In this document: one piece after another, positions 22,901 through 32,800 of the stretch
How the letters are laid out: the number at the start of each line of letters is the position of its first letter
How positions within the stretch are numbered: position 1 is the first letter of the stretch
Assembly (NCBI GenBank): GCA_032622095.1
Contig: CP136061.1
Coordinates: 265,020,077 to 265,084,076 of the forward strand
Origin: Siphonodentalium dalli
Taxonomy: Eukaryota; Mollusca; Scaphopoda; Gadilida; Siphonodentaliidae
Length of the DNA: 64,000 nt
Direction of reading: 5' to 3'
Translations under genes and position numbers: made by a program
Notes under the pieces: model-generated
What the model saw: the letters and a program-made list of their open reading frames with translations, nothing else
Database searches by the model: none
Told to the model about the DNA's origin: nothing

Positions 22901-23452
22901 TACATTATCCCTTTAATGTCTCAAATTCATTCATGTATTGCATATATTATGTTGAGTATAGCAGGAGACGGTCCCATAAATGGCTGGATTGTGTGTACAT
23001 TACCCCTTTAATGGCCGGATTTAGTGTACAATACCCCTTTAATGTCTCAAATTCATTCATGTATTGCATATAATCTGTTGAGTATAACAGGAAACGGTCC
23101 CATAAATGGCCGGATTTAGTGTACATTATCCCTTTAATGTCTCAAATTCATTCATATATTGCATATATTATGTTGAGTATAACAGGAGATGGTCACATAA
23201 ATGGCCGGATTTAGTGTACAATACCCCTTTAATGGCCGGATTTAGTGTACATTACCCCTTTAATGGCCGGATTTAGTGTACAGTACCCCTTTAATGGCCG
23301 GATTTAGTGTACATTATACCTTTAATGGCCGGATTTAGTGTACAGTACCCCTTTAATGGCCGGATTTAGTGTACATTATCCCTTTAATGGCCGGATTTAT
23401 TGTACAGTACCCCTTTAATGGCCGGATTTAGTGTACATTATCCCTTTAATGT
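19915..23452. repeat. composite satellite: 31-bp unit and 95-bp higher unit
   Basis: The short unit is GGCCGGATTTAGTGTACAAT then ACCCCTTTAAT (31 bp). Interspersed are 95-bp units made of one short unit plus a 64-bp segment that starts GTCTCAAATTCATTCATGTA and ends near GGAGACGGTCCCATAAAT. Short units predominate at about 20880-21460 and 22060-22540; 95-bp units cluster at both ends and at 22540-23200. GTACATTAT, GTACAATAC and GTACAGTAC variants alternate. The many 60-97 codon frames here, with recurring FNVSNSFMYCIYYVEYNRRRSHKW, are simply translations of the unit: 31 is not a multiple of three, so frames drift. Confidence 0.95.
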
Positions 23453-23562
23453 TACCAACCATAACCAGGAGCTTCTAATTTACCAAACGTGTCCGAGGAA
23501 AGAAATTCCAGCTTACATTTATAACAAAGTGATTAACCCTTTACCCAACAGAAGGGCCCTGT

Positions 23563-23631
23563 GCCAATGCATTCTCTTATATATGCGAGTCGACCATAGG
23601 TCGCCTCGCATATATAAGAGAATGCATTGGC
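23563..23631. repeat. 69-bp hairpin in complete MITE (first)
   Basis: Same sequence and orientation as 34-102, with 27-base perfect arms around a short centre. Confidence 0.93.
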
Positions 23632-23710
23632 TTAACACATTCAAAATTATAAAATTGTTAAAGAATGTAAGAAAAAATGGTAAAAAGTGTTAAAAAAAGA
23701 TTTTTTTTAG

Positions 23711-23779
23711 GCCAATGCATTCTCTTATATATGCGAGGCGACCTATGGTCGACTCGCATATATAAGAGAATGCATTGGC
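23711..23779. repeat. 69-bp hairpin in complete MITE (second)
   Basis: Reverse complement of 23563-23631. Here the left tip is GCCAATG, unlike TCAATG in the partial copy at 184. Confidence 0.93.
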
Positions 23780-23932
23780 ACAGGGCATAACTGTAACTAT
23801 CACAATGTGGTCAAGGAGCCGGTTCCAATGATATCCATATTTGTATGGTTCTATTTAGACAGACCGAAGATATTTTAGGCTGTTGAAGCTTTATTTGGCC
23901 GGTTTTGGCCGGTTTGTTGGGTAAAGGGTTAA

Positions 23933-24279
23933 AGAAATGCCTGAATGATTTTATCAGTTCGATCCTGATGACAATGTTTGCTTTGCCCGGCTGGTATCAG
24001 AATTGTTCGTTCAAATATTTCCTTGTCGCCAAAACAAATCTAAAATGTCGTTTTCCGCTTTGTTCTTTTGAAACTAATTGAAAACTAAATATATGCTCTA
24101 TGCAAACTAGACCTATATATACCATATTGTCCTTAATATTATTTTTCGCTCCTACCACACGGGTACATTGCTTAACCATTTGCGTGCCACATAACATCAA
24201 ACCACTGTACTAACTAGAGGTCAGATTCCATGGAATCAGATATACTTCCATGGTATTCCATCCCATCCCATCCCATCCC
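23933..24279. other. no gene seen; CATCC microsatellite at its end
   Basis: A palindrome GATTCCATGGAATC (24224-24237) is followed by a TATACTTCCATGG motif like the hairpins of the long satellites further right, and by a (CATCC)n run at 24259-24279. Confidence 0.6.
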
Positions 24280-24536
24280 GACCTGACCTTGGTCTTCAAA
24301 ATGGTCAATCGAAGGTCAAATCGGGTAAAACATGCGGATTTCCACGAAATATGATACCTAGGGGTACTTTTGTCCGGGGAGTCTTTTGGGCGGGTCAAGT
24401 CGTGACCCCGACCTGACATTGACATTCGAAATGGTAAGTTCAAGGTCAAATCGAGTAAAACGATCGGATTTCGACGAAATTGTATACCTAGGAAAACTTT
24501 TGTCCGGGGAGTGTTTTGGACAGGTCAAATCGTGAC
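24280..24536. repeat. diverged tandem duplication, about 130-bp unit, two copies
   Basis: Copies start GACCTGACCTTGG (24280) and GACCTGACATTGA (24410). They share AAGGTCAAATCG, GTAAAAC and TTTTGTCCGGGGAGT before ending in GTCGTGAC or ATCGTGAC. Overlapping minus-strand frames with related translations follow from the duplication. Confidence 0.85.
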
Positions 24537-25335
24537 AATATGTTACTTTTACAGTAGAGCGGACATACCTATATAGTATATCGGTGAGCATATTCATGCA
24601 TTTGCCTTGCTTCTTGCTAAGTCCGTTTGAATTTGCGTCATGAAGAGAGGGTTTGAATTTGAGTAATATATATCACCCGTCACAACGTTATACGCTACCA
24701 GGGTTAAACCGTTCAATATAAATCATTAAAAAGTGTACTAATCTTGCGTTTATATACTACTTATCACATCCACTCATCGAAAAGTTTTTATCTCAATATA
24801 TGATTTTCGGAGTAATTTTGCCCATTTGATCTTCGGTGGAATTTTCCAAATCTGAACCCACCCGACACAAACACTCCCTTGAGCAGGTTGCGTTTATATT
24901 AGAGAGGTCAAATTTTAGAGTCATACCTACAGTATACCGGCTTATGTACCACCGCATTAAACTCGCTCCTACATCGGCCCGTTTGGATTTGGGGCTAAAA
25001 ATCGGCTAGTGATAGACTACAGAAGTATACATATTTATGATATATAGCGTTGTCACGAGTAAACCGTTCCGTTCCATCTGAAAATTAGAAAATTGCGCTC
25101 TAGATGCGCGTGAACACTAGCTATCAGATGTACTCGTCAAAAAAAAAATTCTCGATGTTTGAATTTGAAGTATAGCGGTCAAGATTTGGGGGGGGGGGGC
25201 GTGAATAGAATATCCAAATGTACCTGCTACGGCATTACCTTGCTCTTTAATTAGCCCTTTTGGATTTGGTGGGAATAATAGGTGCATTTTCCTGTTCCCC
25301 GTATAGCGGAAAGGGGTATATATATATAGTCACGC
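24537..25335. other. no gene seen; G homopolymer
   Basis: AT-rich sequence with an 11-G run near 25189-25199. Nothing coding is recognisable. Confidence 0.6.
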
Positions 25336-25423
25336 ATTTCAATCAGTTTGGATATAAAGTTTAAATATACACAGTTATATGCCTATATATTTAATACTAA
25401 TATATTTTCTTATAAATTAATAG

Positions 25424-25516
25424 CGCAGTGCGTAGTCGAGTGGTCAGAGCGTCAAACCTTCAGTTTGTGTTTTTATTGCGACGTGAGTTCGAATCCCGTC
25501 AAATTATCTTTTTTTA
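25424..25516 (+). ncRNA. tRNA-derived SINE head or tRNA pseudogene, copy 1
   Basis: An internal Pol III promoter is recognisable: A box TAGTCGAGTGG (25433-25443) and B box GTTCGAATCC (25487-25496), 43 bp apart, with a T7 run at 25509-25515 that would serve as a Pol III terminator. Folding as a tRNA gives a possible T arm with one mismatch and a weak anticodon arm. I cannot pair the acceptor stem, so it is unlikely to be a working tRNA. Confidence 0.5.
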
Positions 25517-25695
25517 TTTTTTATTTTTAACATGTTTTGGTGTATTTTAATCATCAAATACGAATAATACCAAACTAAAGATAATGTAAAGATGCTTTTT
25601 ATATTCGATTTCAATCAGTTTGGATATAAAGTTTAAATATACACAGTTATATGCCTACATATTTAATACTAATATATTTTCTTTTAAATTAACAG

Positions 25696-25787
25696 CGCAG
25701 TGCGTAGCCGAGTGGAGAGAGCGTCAAACATTCAGTTTGTGTTTTATTGCGACGTGAGTTCGAATCCCGTCAAATTATCTTTTTTTA
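25696..25787 (+). ncRNA. tRNA-derived SINE head or tRNA pseudogene, copy 2
   Basis: A box TAGCCGAGTGG (25705-25715), closer to the tRNA consensus than copy 1; B box GTTCGAATCC (25758-25767); T-run at about 25780-25786. Differences from copy 1 include AGAGAGC for TCAGAGC after the A box and one T fewer before the B box. The same acceptor-stem failure applies. Confidence 0.5.
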
Positions 25788-25880
25788 TTTTTTATTTTTA
25801 ACATGTTTTGGTGTATTTTAATCATCAAATACGAATAATACCAAACTAAAGATAATGTAAAGATGCTTTTTATATTCGAT

Positions 25881-26782
25881 AAATAACTAGAATATAAACA
25901 ATATACAAATTGATCTTACGAAACTGATGATGTTTGCATGTTTCTATGTGTTTATCGTTGTTATCGCAAATGGAATAATTGGCTATACGTCGTCATTACG
26001 TTAGTAGAAATATACACCATATAACGAAGTCTTGTGTGATCAAATTAATGTAATGTTTGTATTTTGTTTGGTTGTATATGATATGCAGTGCGTTGAAGAT
26101 GCGAAAGAAAATACAAAAGTGAAATGTACGCACGCAGATAGCTCATGACACACTATACACGATAAAATGATAATTTACCACACACCATGGGCTACACAAT
26201 TTACGAATAGGTGGGTTTATATTAAAATCCAAGTTATTTGCTTTATAACGGCTCCGATATGAACTCATACCAATATAACACTCTGGAAATGATTGTTGGA
26301 ATTCGACGGGCGTTCTATCAGTTCTCTGGTAGAGGAATGAGACTGGCCCGCGGCATGACGGGGTGTATTCGAATCGGAGGTAGGTTCCATCCCACGGAGG
26401 ATGGGGTAGCCGGAGGAAGGAGAGAGGGGAGTGACAAATTTTTGGCGTATATATAGATAATATATATGATATATATAAGCGGAATTATTTTGAAGAGCTC
26501 TTTTCACTTGACTGAGAAAAAAATAATGTTCTAAGTCCAAAAGTTTTGGTTGAAATATTGGAGCCTTTTTCAAAAAGTGAAAACAAAATGAACGACTTTT
26601 CTGGGACAGGTCGATTTGGATCCGTTTTGGACTCTGGATTTCCCAAAAGTTATCTCCGTTTCGCGTGTAGCATAATATGACTTTTATGAATAAGTAACGG
26701 ATAGTTTGGGGAATGAGATGTGAGCTTGTACAACATTCGTTCATAGTTCGCGAATTACATTTGGATAGACATATTTCTGTTA
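25881..26782. other. no gene seen
   Basis: Short frames on both strands overlap around 26238-26744 with no recognisable motif. A (AT)-rich run lies near 26446-26477. This is the left flank of the long satellite arrays. Confidence 0.55.
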
Positions 26783-26860
26783 TATCCCAAATTTCATATG
26801 ATTCGGAGAAGAATTAAAAATTGGTACCGCAGACCACCCCTCCCCTGACCCACAATACTG
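26783..26860. repeat. truncated satellite module at the array's left edge
   Basis: TTTCATATGATTCGGAGAAG and TTGGTACC-GCAGACCACCCC match the modules within the type A unit. The sequence then jumps to GACCGACACTTGC at 26861, skipping about 110 bp found in internal units, so the first unit is entered through a deletion or a module-to-module exchange. Confidence 0.8.
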
Positions 26861-29800
26861 GACCGACACTTGCAAACTTTGAGGGCCCGTAACTCTTGCA
26901 TTTCTTCTCGGATTACAAAAATCCTTTCCGGTATGGGTTTGTTTTCGTTCATGGAATCTACATACTTAAATAGATGAATGTCAATACAAAAAAAAAATTG
27001 CGAAAATTTTGCCCCCACCCCAGTGTAAAAATATATGGCCAACCCTGTCAAATTTTCTTCTTCGGACTAAGCTGACAACGGTCAACACGACTACAAAAAC
27101 CAAATACAGTTATCTGGAATGATACGGGAGGACAACAGAGTACAATAAAATAGAGGTTTGCCAACTATGGGCGGTAACTCTTCAGGGAAAGCGCGGACAC
27201 AAGTTTTTATGCCCGTGGGCAGTAGTGCATATCGAGATGTGCATACGGTCTAATTTTCGATGCTCTGCTTCTTATAATTTCCGAGATAATAAACTGACAT
27301 TTTTTCAAATAAAGGGAGATAACTCCTCGGTGAAAGCGCGGACAAAATCGTTATGGGCCATAGGCATAGAACTCATGTACCCCAACCTACTTACCAAGTT
27401 TTAGTGTCCTACTTCTTGTACTTTTCGAGTAATAGTGATTACAAAAGTGTCAAGTATAATAATAATAATAATAATAATAACAATGAAAAATAATCGCAAA
27501 AGGGCCATAACTCCGCCAAGAAACATTGGGCGGAAATCCGGATACCATTATATGTAGTAAACCTTCGATGCCTACATTCGCTAGAGATTTCGCGTTCCTA
27601 CTGCAATCAGTTTCTGATTATTTCGAAATAAACGGAAAACGACCTCAGTAGAAAAACAATATACTTCCTTGGTTACACCATGGAAGTATAATAATAGGCC
27701 AAATCATGAGCTCAATAAATCGCAGTTAAGGGACGGAAAATATGAAGTAGGATGATTATATCTTTCCCTTAACATGTGTGGGTTGATCTCAAGTCTTTGG
27801 AAGTGACCCCACCCCTGCCTCGAAATTGGGTGACGGGATTGGGAAATAGTCAAACCCGGCCCAAAATGCGAATTTTGAGAGCCCGTAACTCCGTTATTTT
27901 CCAATGGATTTTAAAATTGTTTTGAGTATTGTGATCAGCTAGTTACATTGATTATTTGTTATAAATTTTGTCTCATTCAGAGACGAATAACATTTTGTTT
28001 ATTATAAAGAATACGGGCCCACATTTAAAGTTTGAGGGCCCAAATCTCCGCCATTTTTTAACGGATTTACGATCTGTTTTCAGTTTTATGATCAACGTAT
28101 AAGGTAGATGTTATATACCAAGTTTAATATGATTCGGAGACGAACTAAATTTTGGTACCTCGGACCACCCCTCCCCTGACCCACAACACTGAACCGACAC
28201 TTGCAAAATTTGGCACACCGAGTGCCCTCTTCAGACCGCGCGCACTGCGATATCAGATGATATCCTAAGTTTGTGATCTTCGGAGGAGATGAGGTCACAG
28301 GCACATGGGCCCAAATTTGCATTGTTTGAAGGACCGCAACTCCGTCATTTTTCAATGGATTTTCGAAATTGTTTCAGTTTCTAGATCGGTTGGCGGTGTA
28401 GATGTTACACTCCAAGTTTCATCTGATTCGGAGAAGAATAAAAAATTGGTACCCCGGACCGCCCCTCCCCTGATCCACAACACTTAACCGACACTGGCAA
28501 AATTTGGCACATCGCGTGCTCTCTTCGGACCGCACGCACTGGGATATCAGATGACATCCTAAGTTCGATATCTTCGGAGGAGATGTGAGCACAAGCACAT
28601 GGGACCGACACTTGCAAACTTTGAGGGCCCGTAACTCTTGCATTTCTTCTCGGATTACAAAAATCCTTTCCGGTATGGGTTTGTTTTCGTTCATGGAATC
28701 TACATACTTAAATAGATGAATGTCAATACAAAAAAAAAATTGCGAAAATTTTGCCCCCACCCCAGTGTAAAAATATATGGCCAACCCTGTCAAATTTTCT
28801 TCTTCGGACTAAGCTGACAACGGTCAACACGACTACAAAAACCAAATACAGTTATCTGGAATGATACGGGAGGACAACAGAGTACAATAAAATAGAGGTT
28901 TGCCAACTATGGGCGGTAACTCTTCAGGGAAAGCGCGGACACAAGTTTTTATGCCCGTGGGCAGTAGTGCATATCGAGATGTGCATACGGTCTAATTTTC
29001 GATGCTCTGCTTCTTATAATTTCCGAGATAATAAACTGACATTTTTTCAAATAAAGGGAGATAACTCCTCGGTGAAAGCGCGGACAAAATCGTTATGGGC
29101 CATAGGCATAGAACTCATGTACCCCAACCTACTTACCAAGTTTTAGTGTCCTACTTCTTGTACTTTTCGAGTAATAGTGATTACAAAAGTGTCAAGTATA
29201 ATAATAATAATAATAATAATAACAATGAAAAATAATCGCAAAAGGGCCATAACTCCGCCAAGAAACATTGGGCGGAAATCCGGATACCATTATATGTAGT
29301 AAACCTTCGATGCCTACATTCGCTAGAGATTTCGCGTTCCTACTGCAATCAGTTTCTGATTATTTCGAAATAAACGGAAAACGACCTCAGTAGAAAAACA
29401 ATATACTTCCTTGGTTACACCATGGAAGTATAATAATAGGCCAAATCATGAGCTCAATAAATCGCAGTTAAGGGACGGAAAATATGAAGTAGGATGATTA
29501 TATCTTTCCCTTAACATGTGTGGGTTGATCTCAAGTCTTTGGAAGTGACCCCACCCCTGCCTCGAAATTGGGTGACGGGATTGGGAAATAGTCAAACCCG
29601 GCCCAAAATGCGAATTTTGAGAGCCCGTAACTCCGTTATTTTCCAATGGATTTTAAAATTGTTTTGAGTATTGTGATCAGCTAGTTACATTGATTATTTG
29701 TTATAAATTTTGTCTCATTCAGAGACGAATAACATTTTGTTTATTATAAAGAATACGGGCCCACATTTAAAGTTTGAGGGCCCAAATCTCCGCCATTTTT

Positions 29801-32800
29801 TAACGGATTTACGATCTGTTTTCAGTTTTATGATCAACGTATAAGGTAGATGTTATATACCAAGTTTAATATGATTCGGAGACGAACTAAATTTTGGTAC
29901 CTCGGACCACCCCTCCCCTGACCCACAACACTGAACCGACACTTGCAAAATTTGGCACACCGAGTGCCCTCTTCAGACCGCGCGCACTGCGATATCAGAT
30001 GATATCCTAAGTTTGTGATCTTCGGAGGAGATGAGGTCACAGGCACATGGGCCCAAATTTGCATTGTTTGAAGGACCGCAACTCCGTCATTTTTCAATGG
30101 ATTTTCGAAATTGTTTCAGTTTCTAGATCGGTTGGCGGTGTAGATGTTACACTCCAAGTTTCATCTGATTCGGAGAAGAATAAAAAATTGGTACCCCGGA
30201 CCGCCCCTCCCCTGATCCACAACACTTAACCGACACTGGCAAAATTTGGCACATCGCGTGCTCTCTTCGGACCGCACGCACTGGGATATCAGATGACATC
30301 CTAAGTTCGATATCTTCGGAGGAGATGTGAGCACAAGCACATGGGACCGACACTTGCAAACTTTGAGGGCCCGTAACTCTTGCATTTCTTCTCGGATTAC
30401 AAAAATCCTTTCCGGTATGGGTTTGTTTTCGTTCATGGAATCTACATACTTAAATAGATGAATGTCAATACAAAAAAAAAATTGCGAAAATTTTGCCCCC
30501 ACCCCAGTGTAAAAATATATGGCCAACCCTGTCAAATTTTCTTCTTCGGACTAAGCTGACAACGGTCAACACGACTACAAAAACCAAATACAGTTATCTG
30601 GAATGATACGGGAGGACAACAGAGTACAATAAAATAGAGGTTTGCCAACTATGGGCGGTAACTCTTCAGGGAAAGCGCGGACACAAGTTTTTATGCCCGT
30701 GGGCAGTAGTGCATATCGAGATGTGCATACGGTCTAATTTTCGATGCTCTGCTTCTTATAATTTCCGAGATAATAAACTGACATTTTTTCAAATAAAGGG
30801 AGATAACTCCTCGGTGAAAGCGCGGACAAAATCGTTATGGGCCATAGGCATAGAACTCATGTACCCCAACCTACTTACCAAGTTTTAGTGTCCTACTTCT
30901 TGTACTTTTCGAGTAATAGTGATTACAAAAGTGTCAAGTATAATAATAATAATAATAATAATAACAATGAAAAATAATCGCAAAAGGGCCATAACTCCGC
31001 CAAGAAACATTGGGCGGAAATCCGGATACCATTATATGTAGTAAACCTTCGATGCCTACATTCGCTAGAGATTTCGCGTTCCTACTGCAATCAGTTTCTG
31101 ATTATTTCGAAATAAACGGAAAACGACCTCAGTAGAAAAACAATATACTTCCTTGGTTACACCATGGAAGTATAATAATAGGCCAAATCATGAGCTCAAT
31201 AAATCGCAGTTAAGGGACGGAAAATATGAAGTAGGATGATTATATCTTTCCCTTAACATGTGTGGGTTGATCTCAAGTCTTTGGAAGTGACCCCACCCCT
31301 GCCTCGAAATTGGGTGACGGGATTGGGAAATAGTCAAACCCGGCCCAAAATGCGAATTTTGAGAGCCCGTAACTCCGTTATTTTCCAATGGATTTTAAAA
31401 TTGTTTTGAGTATTGTGATCAGCTAGTTACATTGATTATTTGTTATAAATTTTGTCTCATTCAGAGACGAATAACATTTTGTTTATTATAAAGAATACGG
31501 GCCCACATTTAAAGTTTGAGGGCCCAAATCTCCGCCATTTTTTAACGGATTTACGATCTGTTTTCAGTTTTATGATCAACGTATAAGGTAGATGTTATAT
31601 ACCAAGTTTAATATGATTCGGAGACGAACTAAATTTTGGTACCTCGGACCACCCCTCCCCTGACCCACAACACTGAACCGACACTTGCAAAATTTGACAC
31701 ACCGAGTGCCCTCTTCAGACCGCGCGCACTGCGATATCAGATGATATCCTAAGTTTGTGATCTTCGGAGGAGATGAGGTCACAGGCACATGGGCCCAAAT
31801 TTGCATTGTTTGAAGGACCGCAACTCCGTCATTTTTCAATGGATTTTCGAAATTGTTTCAGTTTCTAGATCGGTTGGCGGTGTAGATGTTACACTCCAAG
31901 TTTCATCTGATTCGGAGAAGAATAAAAAATTGGTACCCCGGACCGCCCCTCCCCTGATCCACAACACTTAACCGACACTGGCAAAATTTGGCACATCGCG
32001 TGCTCTCTTCGGACCGCACGCACTGGGATATCAGATGACATCCTAAGTTCGATATCTTCGGAGGAGATGTGAGCACAAGCACATGGGACCGACACTTGCA
32101 AACTTTGAGGGCCCGTAACTCTTGCATTTCTTCTCGGATTACAAAAATCCTTTCCGGTATGGGTTTGTTTTCGTTCATGGAATCTACATACTTAAATAGA
32201 TGAATGTCAATACAAAAAAAAAATTGCGAAAATTTTGCCCCCACCCCAGTGTAAAAATATATGGCCAACCCTGTCAAATTTTCTTCTTCGGACTAAGCTG
32301 ACAACGGTCAACACGACTACAAAAACCAAATACAGTTATCTGGAATGATACGGGAGGACAACAGAGTACAATAAAATAGAGGTTTGCCAACTATGGGCGG
32401 TAACTCTTCAGGGAAAGCGCGGACACAAGTTTTTATGCCCGTGGGCAGTAGTGCATATCGAGATGTGCATACGGTCTAATTTTCGATGCTCTGCTTCTTA
32501 TAATTTCCGAGATAATAAACTGACATTTTTTCAAATAAAGGGAGATAACTCCTCGGTGAAAGCGCGGACAAAATCGTTATGGGCCATAGGCATAGAACTC
32601 ATGTACCCCAACCTACTTACCAAGTTTTAGTGTCCTACTTCTTGTACTTTTCGAGTAATAGTGATTACAAAAGTGTCAAGTATAATAATAATAATAATAA
32701 TAATAACAATGAAAAATAATCGCAAAAGGGCCATAACTCCGCCAAGAAACATTGGGCGGAAATCCGGATACCATTATATGTAGTAAACCTTCGATGCCTA

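Larger units (their letters stand above)
23533..23932 (+). mobile_element. piggyBac-type MITE, complete copy (392 bp plus TTAA repeats)
   Basis: TTAA (23533-23536), then the 14-bp terminal inverted repeat CCCTTTACCCAACA (23537-23550), and at the other end TGTTGGGTAAAGGG (23915-23928) followed by TTAA (23929-23932). The inverted repeats match perfectly. The interior has hairpins at 23563-23631 and 23711-23779 that are reverse complements of each other, an AT-rich centre and a GGCCGGTTTTGGCCGG stretch near the right end. TTAA duplications and CCC termini point to the piggyBac superfamily. There is no transposase, so it is non-autonomous and would depend on a transposase elsewhere. The partial copy at 1-280 is in the opposite orientation. 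Confidence 0.85.
25336..25880 (+). repeat. 272-bp tandem duplication carrying tRNA-like promoters
   Basis: Two copies, from about 25336 and about 25608, are roughly 95% alike by eye. They begin ATTTCAATCAGTTTGGATAT and end TTTTTATATTCGAT. Each contains a tRNA-like block followed by a T-run and an AT-rich tail. This fits either a tandemly duplicated SINE or a duplicated tRNA pseudogene locus. Confidence 0.9.

Noticed and set aside
19922-23693. About twenty frames of 60-97 codons with a shared FNVSNSFMYCIYYVEYNRRRSHKW motif
   Set aside because: They come from a 31/95-bp satellite; neither unit length is a multiple of three, so the peptide repeats only because the DNA does.
1-23932. A Maverick/Polinton or other giant autonomous transposon bounded by the inverted TTAA MITEs
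   Set aside because: No polymerase B, integrase, ATPase, protease, capsid or transposase motifs lie inside; the ends are a short MITE that also closes with its own TTAA at both sides (23533 and 23929).
25424-25787. Two functional tRNA genes
   Set aside because: A and B boxes are good, but the acceptor stem does not pair and the anticodon loop lacks a clear U33 placement.
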